Shown: positions 1 to 9,469 of the stretch, piece after piece | Layout of the letters: every line of letters starts with the position of its first letter | Numbering within the stretch: the stretch's first letter is position 1 | Assembly (NCBI GenBank): GCA_949752795.1 | Contig: OX457070.1 | Location: 38,775,185-38,839,184 of the forward strand | Length of the DNA stretch: 64,000 bases | Source: Hyperoodon ampullatus | Lineage: Eukaryota > Chordata > Mammalia > Artiodactyla > Ziphiidae | Direction of reading: 5' to 3' | Notes under the pieces: generated by a model | Told to the model about the DNA's origin: nothing | Databases searched by the model: none | What the model saw: only the letters and a program-made list of their open reading frames with translations | Program-made: the position numbers and the translations under genes

Positions 1-1020
1 ACTTCAAGTACTATGTTGAATAGAAGTGGTGAAATCAAGCATCCTTTTCTTGTTCATGATTTTGGAGGAAAAACTTCCAGTCTGTCATCATTGAACATGA
101 TGTTAGTTGTGGAGTTTTTGTATTTGGTCTTTATTCTCTTAAGGTAGTCTCATTCTGTCCTTAGTTTGTTAAATGATGTTCCACGTGCTTCTGAAAAAAA
201 TGTGTGTTCTTCTGTTCTGGGTGGACTGTTGTATAAATATGAATTAGGTCAAACTGGTTGATTATGTTGTTCTGTTCTTTATATTTACTGATTTTCTCTC
301 TGCCTTTTCTATCAGTTATTGAGAAAAGAGGGTCAAATTTTTGATGATAATTGCTACTTTATCTATTTCTCCTTTCATCTATTAGTTTTGCTTTAGGTAT
401 TTTTTAAATAAATTTATTTATTTACTTATTTATTTTTGGCTGCATTGGGTCTTTGTTGCTGCGCGTGAGCTTTTCTCTAATTGCGGCAAGCAGAGGCTAC
501 TCTTTGTTGCGGTGCACAGGCTTCTCATTGTGGTGGCTTCTCTTGTTGCGGAGCATGGGCTCTAGGCATGCAGGCTTCAGTAGTTGTGGCACGCAGGCTT
601 AGTAGTTGTGGCTCATGAGCTCTAGAGCACAGGCTCAGTAGTTGTGGCACATGGGCTTAGTTGCTCCGCAGCATGTGGAATCTTCCCAGACCAGGGCTCA
701 AAGCCTTGTCCCCTGCATTGGCAGGTGGATTCTTAACCACTGAACCACCAAGGAAGTCTGCTTTAGGTATTTTCAAGTTCTGTTATTAAGTGCATGAATG
801 TTTCAGGTTATTATGTCTTTTATTTACCCCTTTATCATTGTGAAATGACCCTCTTAATTTGTGGTAACATTCTTTTATCTGAAATCTTCATTGTTTGATA
901 TTAATGTGGCTACTCCCCACTTTCTTTTAACCACTATTAGCAAAGTATATCTTTTCCCACTTTTTCTTTTTACTCTATTTGTGTCTTTGTATTTAAAGTG
1001 AGTTTCTTGTAGTCAGGCCA
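1..1020 (-). mobile_element. Old LINE-1 fragment (ORF2 part), antisense, split by a SINE
   Basis: The plus strand reads like the reverse complement of L1 ORF2 between the endonuclease and reverse transcriptase regions. Typical phrases are the 'tatgttgaatagaagtggtg' region near base 11 and the 'gtgagtttcttgtag' region near 1000. It is strongly diverged, with no open frame left. A SINE at 404-758 splits it, and the L1 reading resumes directly afterwards. The element runs off the left edge. Subfamily is not assignable by eye; age is inferred from divergence. Confidence 0.75.
404..758 (-). mobile_element. Long-form CHR SINE (tRNA-derived), minus strand
   Basis: On the minus strand the element starts with the cetartiodactyl CHR head (acttccttggtggttcagtgg), followed by the tRNA-like promoter part. 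It then runs through several 'cacaactactgagcc'-type units and ends in an AAATAAAT-type tail, seen on the plus strand at 404-435. A perfect 15-base duplication, tgctttaggtatttt, flanks it at 389-403 and 759-773 and proves insertion into the surrounding old L1. It is a tRNA-derived retroposon, not a tRNA gene. Confidence 0.93.
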
Positions 1021-1426
1021 TAGTTGAGAATGAATGCTGAGTAAGGAGTGAGGATATGGAATAAAAAAATAAGCAAAAGAATGGGTTTTCCATTAATTTA
1101 TAAATATCTAAACCAGCCTTTCAGAATGAAACTGTCATTTCAGTTCCATAATATCAGGTTTAGGGAAAGGGAAAGTGGCCAGATTAAGGGGATCTACATG
1201 GTGAGGAATAGAGACTGGATTTAAGGGAAATTGAAAAAATGTAATCCACAAATATAAATCCAATCCATTTCCAGATTCAAACTGGAATTGAAGTATTTGT
1301 ACCTCAATTGTTTCAGCATGATGGGTGCTAATCTTTGCTTCTCTATCATTTCAGAGTCCACCCTGTCTTGAGTGCACTAAAGCTGCATTTCAGAGCTTAT
1401 ATGTCAGTTGGAAAGTAATAGAATTT
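1021..1426. other. Unassigned sequence
   Basis: AT-rich sequence between two old L1 pieces of opposite orientation. No reading frame, repeat family or RNA gene was recognised. Confidence 0.5.
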
Positions 1427-4400
1427 TTTGGCAGAATGGCAGACTAAACACCCCGACCAACACCTCTGATTGGAATAAAAAAATGCTACATGAAAAAGAA
1501 ACAATACTTACTTTTAATGTTTTGCAGAGATGAAAGGAAGGCGTATATAGAGACCAAATAGAAAGGAGAATAAGAAATACGATAAGTAAATTAGTACCAA
1601 TACTGACTTGTGCCCTGAGAGTTGATGCTGAAACCTAATGACATTGGATTCTGACCCATTGGTGAAATGGGGCCATGGAAAGGTGGAGATAAAGCCTCCC
1701 CAATGTAGGAAGTCTCACAAGGTCCTCCATATAACTGTAGAACCCCAAAGGGCTACATTATAAATATAAAGGTGAATAAGAAAAAAACAATGCAGAAGAA
1801 TATAGCAAGGATAAAATTTACTTTTGTTGCTGAGCAAAGCGGGAAAACTATTCCCTGAGAATTATAACTTCACTCTCATGTGAGTTTGAGGTCAGAATTC
1901 ATGTTAACTGTATAATCCAAAAAAAGTTCAAATAGGGAGTTTAATTGAAAATGGTTCTGGGCTAATTAGAAGCTGAGTCACTTTCCTTTTTTCTTTGAAG
2001 AAAAACAACTGCAACTCATGCCTAAAAAATTCCAAAAGATGAAGTTGCAAAGCACATTAACAGCTCAGTGAAAAACCATAGAACACACAGAGAAGCAGGG
2101 TACCGTGGATAAAGCCTGGTGGAAATAACTGAAAAGAGAATCAGACTTTTAGAATAATTTAGTTATTGTAATTACCAGATACATAATTTAAATTAGCAAT
2201 GTTCAATATATTTATAGAAATAAAAGGAAAGCTTAAAAAGATGAGAAACAAGAAACTATAAAGAATGATCAAAATGATTCAAATAAAATAATAAAATTGA
2301 ATTTCTAGAGAAAAAATTTAATAATTGAAATTAAAAACTCACTGGATAGATTAAAGAGCAAGGTATACAGAACTAAAGAGGGATTTAGTGAACCAGAAGA
2401 GCTATCAGTGACAACAATAGTAACAGATTGCAAATGGAGACCTGAGAGTCAAAGACATGGGATTAAGAGATATGTAAGATAGAGTTAGAAGATCTAACAT
2501 ATATCTGACCAGAGACCCAGATAGTTATTATAGGAAGCATGGAAAAGAGTCAATATATGAAGTGGATAATTACTGAGAGCATTTCTGAATTACATAGCAC
2601 AAATCCTCAGAACCAGACAACCCAACAAATGTCAAGCAGGATAAAAATAAGCCCACACCTAGACAGAAAAATTGCAAAACCAAAAAGACAAAGAAAAGAT
2701 GTTAAAACAGTCAGAGAGAAATGACATTACCTACAAGGGATGGTATTTAGACGTTTCAACAGCAACCACAGAATACAGTGGGATAACATAGTCTATGTAG
2801 TGGAAGAAGGTAATTCTCAATTTTGAGTTATATAGAGAGAAAACCTTGAGGAATAAAGCCTAAATAAGAACATTTTCAGACAAATATAACTAACCCACAA
2901 ACATCCTCATTAAAGGCTATCCTAAGGGATAAGCTTCCAGTTAAAGGAAAATGGTCATAGATGGAAGGCCTGGGATGAAGGGAGGAATCATGAGCACAGG
3001 GGGCGGTATTTGGGTGGGTGTACTAGCAAACACTGACTGTATGAAAATAAGAATTGGGATGGGGAATCAAAGTAAAATGTTCTAGGTTCTTGTAATTTTG
3101 GGGGAAGAGGGCATCAGTATTAGTCAACTTTGGATTTACATAATTTTATTGTGTAAATTATTTAATTACATAATTTACATCTGCATGTTAAAATTGCTAG
3201 GGTAACCACGAAAGAGAAAATGTAGTTCATATAGATGTGACTTCCAAATGGGAGAAATAGAATGAGGAAAAGAGACTTAATAACATGGAATAAAAGAAAA
3301 ATTTAAAAGAGAAGCAGAAAATATACCATAAAATGGTAGAAATAAATCTAATTATAACAGTAATCATTATGAATATAAGACAGGCTCTCCAATCAAAAAA
3401 CAAAGGTTTCATACTAGATTAAAAAATTAAGTTAAATGCTACTTATAAAAGATATACTTAAGGGGCTTCCCTGGTGGCGCAGTGGTTGAGAGTCCGCCTG
3501 CCGATGCAGGGGACACGGGTTCATGCCCCGGTCCGGGAAGATCCCACATGCCACGGAGCGGCTGGGCCTGTGAGCCGTGGCCGCTGAGCCTGCTCATCCG
3601 GAGCCTGTGCTCTGCAACAGGAGAGGCCACAATAGTGAGAGGCCTGCGTACCGCAAAGAAAAGAAAAAAGATATACTTAAAACATAAGGACACAGGAAAA
3701 TTGAAAAAAGGATATAAAAAGATACCCAATGCAAACTCTAATGAAAATAAATCTGCGATTGCTATGTTAATTTCAGATGGAAACATTACTAGAGATAAAG
3801 AGAGGTATCATATAATGATAAAAATTCAAATTGCTAGGAAGATATTACATTTCAAAAATGTACTGTATCTTTATAATTTATGCATCAAAAATAGGGGAGC
3901 TATTTATTAGGTGAAGTAGACAAATCTACCACAGCATTTGGGATTTTATCATAACTTTCTTAGTAACTGATAAAAAAGGGAGAGGTAATATTAGTAAGGC
4001 TATGGAAGACTTGAGCAACACAATTAATGAATTGATTTAATGGGCATATGTAGACCACTGCAGCCAACATCTGCAGAGCACAGTTCTTTCAAAGGCACAT
4101 GACACATGTGTGATCATCCTCCATTTACTAAGCCACACAGCAGGTCTCAGCCAATCTCAAGAGGTCATTAGTACACAGACCACCTCTGACCACAATGCAA
4201 TTACATTATAAAATAATAACATTAACTAGAAAAAGGCCATATGTTTGGAAATTAAGAAATATACATCCAAGTAAGTCATGTGTCAAAGGGGAAATCACAA
4301 AGTATTTAGAACTGCATGACAATAATAGTTTATATATCAAAACTATGGGGTATAGCTAATGAAGTACTTAGAAAGAAATTTATAGACTTAAATATTTATA

Positions 4401-4720
4401 TCACAAAATAAGAAAAGCTCAAAATTAAAGAACTAAGCATCTAATTTTAGAAGGCAGAAAAACAGAGCAGTATAAACGCCACCCTCAACCCCCCAAAAAA
4501 TAGAAGGAAAGAAGTAATAAAGATAAAGGTAGAAATGAATAGAATGGAAAACAAACAGTAGAGAAGATCAGCAAACTCAACAGCTGATTATTTGAAAGCA
4601 TTTACAGTATAGTATCTCTGGAAGGATTAATCCATAAACAAAAAGAAGGCAAACTAAATTAGGAACAAAAGAGGGGACTACAAATGCTGTAGAGATAAAA
4701 AGATGACTCCCATTGGGATA
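1427..4720 (+). mobile_element. Old LINE-1 or HAL1-like element, sense, decayed
   Basis: A-rich plus-strand sequence with an L1 5'-type start (gcagaatggcagac near 1432) and remnants of ORF1 and of the ORF2 endonuclease. Broken translation at 3760-3840 reads like the endonuclease phrase around 'IAMLISDG...RDKERYHIMIK'. The 4600-4710 region resembles the ORF2 linker before the RT domain. Many stops and shifts are present; no reverse transcriptase follows. A young SINE interrupts it at 3462-3665. It could be a HAL1 (half-L1) or an L1M element truncated at its 3' side. Confidence 0.65.
3462..3665 (+). mobile_element. Short-form CHR SINE, plus strand
   Basis: Starts ggggcttccctggtggcgca, with an A-box-like ggcgcagtgg and a B-box-like gggttcatgcccc (RNA polymerase III internal promoter). 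It ends in a short A-rich tail. The target duplication aaaagatatacttaa occurs at 3447-3461 and 3666-3680 and is perfect over 15 bases. The A-run at its start fits L1-endonuclease-mediated insertion. The intact duplication suggests a young insertion. Confidence 0.95.
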
Positions 4721-5395
4721 TCCCTCATGAGATTGCCACATAAAGGCAATTCGGCATTCAGTGTTTAACTGTCATTGGGTTCAATGCAATATCTCGAGTG
4801 GGAGATGCTGCTGGGAAAATGCTGAGTGAACCCAAGGGGGAGAGAGTAGCCAGTGCAGATGGGTTATCTAAGATTCCAGAAGACCTAAAGTAGGACTTGA
4901 AGGCTTCTGTGATACGTGTTGGCTAAGAACTTGCTGAGAAGCCGTCGGGATGGCATGAGCAAAAGGTATAGTGATAAGCTTTGGAAATCAGGTAGATGGG
5001 GAACTAGAAGAAACTCTTGCTTCACTGGAATGGGGTGTAAGGGCTGGGCATGGAAGGCGTAAAGGGTGAAAAGAATGGGTAAAAGTTTGAAATTCAGACT
5101 CTGTCCAGAGCTTGGGAAATCTTGAGCTCTTCCCACTAGCTCTCTGTCTTGGGATCTTGGCTGCCAGCTGCCCCTGCTGGGTCCCCAACTGTCCTCTTGA
5201 TATTTTTTCTTGGAGTACCACCCATGTTGTGTCAATGCTTACAGGGAGAACCTCTGAATCTGGGAACATAAATAGCTATTCTCACTCCCAGTGGTGGTAA
5301 AAACCTGAATGACTGACCTCTGCTCAATTTCAAGCCCTTAAAATAATTCCCTATCTTGACTCCCTTTCTCTATTCTTCCCATTCTCATATCTGTT
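4720..5395. other. Unassigned sequence
   Basis: Overlapping minus-strand frames of about 90-116 codons (4885-5269) have no recognisable domain and no splice or promoter context. Nothing else was seen. Confidence 0.5.
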
Positions 5396-5466
5396 TTTCT
5401 CCTCCCCCTTCCCAAACCTCCTCCCTCCCTTTCTCTCTCCCTTCCTTCCTTCCTTCCTTTCTTCCT
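5396..5466. repeat. CT-rich low-complexity tract
   Basis: Pyrimidine-rich run with cttc/ccct units including four ccttcctt-like repeats. A minus-strand frame across it (5338-5604) encodes an Arg/Glu/Gly-rich low-complexity peptide and is an artefact. Confidence 0.85.
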
Positions 5467-5526
5467 CCTGGCTTCACACTTTCTCTCACACCCCAAACAT
5501 TGTTGAGTTCTCACTATGGTGTACAC

Positions 5527-5847
5527 CAGAGATGAACAGCCTTTTTCTGTAAAAGGCCAGGTAGTAAATATTTTAGGCATTGGAGGCCATATGGTCTCTG
5601 TCACAGCTACTCAACTCTGAGTTGTATTGTGAAAGCAGCCATAGACAATACATAAACAAATGGGCGTGTCTGTGTTCCAATAAAATTTATGGACACTGAA
5701 ATTTGAATTTCATGTCATTTTCACAGGTCACAAAACATTATTCTTCTTTTCATTCTTTCCAGCCATTTAAAATTATAAACAACATTCTTAGGTCATGGGC
5801 TATACAAACAGGCAGTGGGCTTGCAGGCCATAGTTTACTGACCCCTG
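5527..5847 (+). mobile_element. Nonautonomous hAT (Charlie-type) DNA transposon, copy 1, longest
   Basis: Begins cagagatgaacagcc and ends tttactgacccctg, imperfect terminal inverted repeats of CAGGGGTC type. Flanks gtgtacac (5519-5526) and gtgtagaa (5848-5855) agree at 6 of 8 bases, the 8-base duplication typical of hAT elements. Three shorter relatives lie at 9123, 28140 and 30838. Copy 1 keeps an internal stretch (about 5690-5810) that the others lack. Exact MER subfamily not decided. Confidence 0.85.
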
Positions 5848-5855
5848 GTGTAGAA

Positions 5856-6904
5856 TCCTAGAAAAAATAGAGTCTAAATGCCAGCTCTGTATTCCTGAAT
5901 CTCTGTTGCTATGGCACAAGTCTGTGACACCCTTGAGTACACGACTGCTACCCGACAATATGAGCCCAGGTTAGAAGTAAGTGTCAGGAGTCCTGAGGAG
6001 AAAGGGGAGACTCCACTGGAGAAGGTGGTATTTGTACTGCCTCTTGAAGGGTGGGTGGGTTTAGACGTCTTATAATCAGACTACCCTAACGAGTGACTCC
6101 CAGTTCTCATGTCATTTTCAAACTTGAAACCTGAGACACAGCCCCACTCTCCTGACTCTGAAAATCACTGGACTTTCTCAACAGGCATAGATTCAGCTAC
6201 AACCCAGCTTCCTCCCTCTCAGATGCTCCTCCGTACCTGTGACATGGAGCCCTTGAGGGGTTGTGTGTGAGCCAGCTGTGCTGTTGGGGGTCTGAGCTCA
6301 GGAAGCAGAAATCCAGCTGAGTTCTGCCCTCACAAAACTTGGCTCAGGCACGCAGTTCTCAGAGCCAGGGTTTCATGAATAGGAAGAGTAAACACCTGCT
6401 TCAAGCTTCTTGTCAAGACCCCGTCTAAGAAATCCATTTAGATGGCCCCATCTGGACCTGCCACACAGTCCTTTACACCTGGACATGACCCAGCTAGAGT
6501 ACCAAAAAGCAGCCTCTGCTTTTGCAGCTTCAGTTTTCTAGCTCCTTTCCCTCCCTCCCTCCTTCCCTTCTCTTCTTCCTTCAAGCCTTGGAGAAGGCCA
6601 AGGTACTGAAATATGAATTGATTGTGCAAAACAAACTAAAATTTGCCTGGGGCAATATACGGATTTTTCATTTATTTCCCTTAACATCTTCCAGTCCTTG
6701 AGTGTGTGTTTAAAGGATAGGAGTCCTAATTTATCACAGGGATCATAAAGACATGCTGTGGCTTTTGTTTTTGAAATTCTAATGATTAGATGGCATTGTT
6801 GTTTAGAGCTGGGGCCTGAGGGCTGGGGCAGCCCTGAGAAGGATCCTGGCTCCTGCTGGCATTTTTTATGATGAGAGAGCGGGTCTTCACTTCATCTCCC
6901 AACA
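5856..6904. other. Unassigned sequence with a short CT-rich tract
   Basis: No gene recognised. A pyrimidine-rich run lies near 6540-6580; the minus-strand frame over it is low complexity. Confidence 0.5.
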
Positions 6905-7140
6905 CCGTCATGTAGGAAAAAGAACACTGAACTTGAACCTTAAGAACTGGATTAAGATTCCAGCTTGACTACTTGCTACGTTTATTACCTTGGGAAAATT
7001 ACTTAACCTCTTAGAAAGTCCAGTACAGTTACCTGTTCTTTAAAATGGATATAAATAATAATTTTTAATTCACGAGTTCTTGAGAGGGCACTATGAAATA
7101 ACAGATGTAAAAGTGCCTTGCAAAGTATGAAATAGGAGAA
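6905..7140 (+). mobile_element. MIR SINE, plus strand
   Basis: Diverged but ordered MIR landmarks. They are 'gaacttgaac...ctggattaagattcc' at the tRNA-like part, the core 'accttgggaaaattacttaacctc', and the 3' part 'aaaatggatataaataata' followed by 'gtaaaagtgccttg'. Confidence 0.75.
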
Positions 7141-7360
7141 CCTTTCTAGAGTGGTCACCAGATTACCCAAGACTCTTCTGAGCAACCAAGGACCTTACTA
7201 AAGAGGGTGATGGAGGTGAAAAAAAGCAAAATTATTCCTTGGACTGGTGTAAGACTCTGCTTAACAATCTCCCATCTTCCTGTTTCTTTCAGTGGCTCTT
7301 TCCTTAGTCCATAAATGTCTCCTTTCCCCAGATACCACACAACTGTTTGTCTCTAAGGCC

Positions 7361-7879
7361 TGTGATGTGGTCCACAGCATGGTTCCCCCAAATATGGTGA
7401 CTTGGCATATTGCATATTTTAAGCTGAAAGAATTTGAGAAATGGCAGGTACAGAAAGGGCTCCCTGACCTCCCCCTTCTCCCCTGAGGCAGGTCAAAACA
7501 TAATTTGTGTGAGAGGTGCCCTCCCTATACCTGGAGGAAAGGAGCACCCTTATCTCTGAAGACAGGGAGACATAGAGACACCAAGAGAAACCCAAACAAA
7601 TAGGACTTGTTAAGTTTCCCTTACTTTTCTACCCTTAAGTCATACCCCTTTATCCTATCACATTTTTCCAAGACTTTCCACTCTTCATCAAGCCTAGTAT
7701 AAAAATGCTCATGCTTAACTGCTTATTTAGGTCTTCATTTAGTTATGAAGGCTCCTGTGTCACGTGAAATTTCTTTTAAATTGATATGCTTTTCTCCTTT
7801 AATCTGTCTTTGTCCGTCTAATTTCCAGGGCCAGCCAGGGACCCTAAGAGGATCGAGGAAAAGTTTTTCCTCGCTTACA
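7361..7879 (+). mobile_element. Probable solo LTR of an old endogenous retrovirus
   Basis: About 520 bases starting tgtgatgtgg and ending cctcgcttaca, so with TG...CA ends. It has a TATA-like tataaaaat at 7698-7706 and a 3' end 'cagccagggaccctaagag' resembling class I (ERV1-type) LTRs of laurasiatherians. No internal retroviral region or second LTR follows. The left boundary is approximate and I see no clear 4-6 base duplication. Confidence 0.5.
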
Positions 7880-8927
7880 CCTATACGTTCCCGTGTTCCT
7901 TCTTTTAAAGGTATTATCGGTTCATTCTGAAACCCCCTTGCTGCTTCCCTGTGGGTATGGAACTTTCTCTCTGCTTTCAAGGCCATCTTCTTCCAAGGAC
8001 TGTCCTATAACTTCAGCCTCTAGACAGAAAAGGATTGCTGCTCTGAGTTACACCCTTCAGAATGCAATCACACAGTCTCTTCTGCTGTTATTTAAGTATT
8101 TCTTGGGTGACTGAGTGTGTGCAGAGATTGTAAATGCTTTGAAATATGTGACACTCAATGCCTAGGCAGTTCTGGGCTCACAGTTAGGGACTGATAAATA
8201 GTTGTTTAATCAAAAGTTAGTTAGACCATGTAGATTGCCTGAATTTGAGGTTTTCCCTAGGTGTCTGGAGGTCTTTTAGGTACTGCATTTGTTCTCTATG
8301 AGACTGGTCTGCAGGAGTTGTTAGCAGAGCCTTAGCATGCTTCAGTTGCTGTCAACTCTTTCCATAACTACCTGGACCACATGCATGGTGCCCAAGGGAA
8401 ATCAGGCCTGAATTAAGGCTTCTAGTGTGGTCCCCTGTCCCCACCCTGGAGCTGACCGGAGACATCCATCTTCAGATATTTTCATAGGCACTGAGGTCCT
8501 TCAGGTTCCCTCAAATTAGGTGCTGTCGAATAATTTTGGGTGTTGAATAAAGTGGGTCCTTTCTACAGGTAGACCAGTCTGGTTTACCCATTCTAGCTAC
8601 TGAAATAATATTGAAACTCACTCAGGCTGCGATAAGCTTAGCTACTAGGGGGAAGGAGAAGTGGGTACACAAATATTTGAGTTCTCTTTGAGGAAATTCT
8701 GATTTTTGGCTGTTCTCCCTGGATTAGAGTGTCTGAGGGTCAACTCCCTTTGAGACAGGCCCCTATGCCACAAGGCAGAACTTCTGGGAGCAGCAGAGAA
8801 ATTGGTCTCTCCTCCTGGAGAAGCTGAGAATGTCCAGTTCCTCACCAGTGCTCTCAGAAAGTGACTTACTGCCTGTGTAACATTCACGAGTGCCTCTGTT
8901 ATTACACGTACAAAGTCTTTTTTATCT
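7880..8927. other. Unassigned sequence
   Basis: Unremarkable mixed-composition sequence. No recognisable gene or repeat; short frames lack motifs. Confidence 0.5.
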
Positions 8928-9114
8928 ACTGATGGTTCTCAATGCTGGCTCTACATCAAAATCACCTGGGAGAGCTTTTGTAGAAACAGAGATGTTAGCA
9001 CCCTACACCCTAGAGATTCTGACTTAACTAGTCTGGGGTGGTATGGACACTGGTTGTACTTTTGAAAAAGCTCCCCAGATGACTTTAAATTACAGCTAGG
9101 ACTAGGAACCACTG
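8928..9114 (+). mobile_element. MER20-like hAT DNA transposon
   Basis: Starts ctgatggttctcaatgctgg and ends taggaaccactg, with the MER20 phrase 'aaaatcacctgggagagctt' and the internal 'agattctgacttaa' region. Terminal repeats are imperfect. The next transposon (9123) inserted directly at its right edge. Confidence 0.8.
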
Positions 9115-9122
9115 CTCTAGAC

Positions 9123-9330
9123 CAGGGGTCAGCAAACATTTTCTGTTAAGGGCCAGATAGTAAATATTTTAGGTTTTGCAGGCCACACAATTCTGTGACA
9201 GTTACTCAGCTCTATCATGGCAGTGCCAAAATAGCCATTGATGGGTATGGATGTGTTCCAATAAAACTTTATTTTCCAAAACAAGCAGTGGGCCAGATTT
9301 GGCTTGCAAACTGTAGTTTGCTGACTCCTA
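9123..9330 (+). mobile_element. Nonautonomous hAT (Charlie-type) DNA transposon, copy 2
   Basis: Starts caggggtcagcaaac and ends tttgctgactccta. The 8-base flanks ctctagac (9115-9122) and ctctagag (9331-9338) match at 7 of 8, a well preserved hAT target duplication. It abuts the end of the MER20-like element, with only its own duplication between them. Confidence 0.9.
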
Positions 9331-9359
9331 CTCTAGAGTCTAGACTATCACATTTATTA

Positions 9360-9465
9360 AAGACAAGGCATTGTGCTTATGAAGTTCAACTCTGGGTCCC
9401 TGGCATAGTGACCTGGCATGCAGCAGACACTGCATAAATACTTGTTAAATTAAATTGAATTTAGT
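9360..9465 (+). mobile_element. L2 3' end fragment, plus strand
   Basis: The phrase 'gtgacctggcatgcagcagacactgcataaatacttgttaaat' follows the L2 3' terminus, in which a 'cctggcacatagtaggtgctcaataaatatttgttg'-like pattern is expected. Diverged and short. Confidence 0.5.
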
Positions 9466-9469
9466 GAGT

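Noticed and set aside
3470..3540. tRNA-like A and B boxes
   Set aside because: Part of CHR SINEs, which are tRNA-derived. There is no cloverleaf with an intact anticodon arm, so none is called as a tRNA gene.
3482..3910. 142-codon frame starting in the SINE
   Set aside because: A fusion of SINE antisense-free reading and L1 remnants. The same N-terminal peptide recurs at every short-form SINE (14976, 28801, 54127), so it is SINE-derived.
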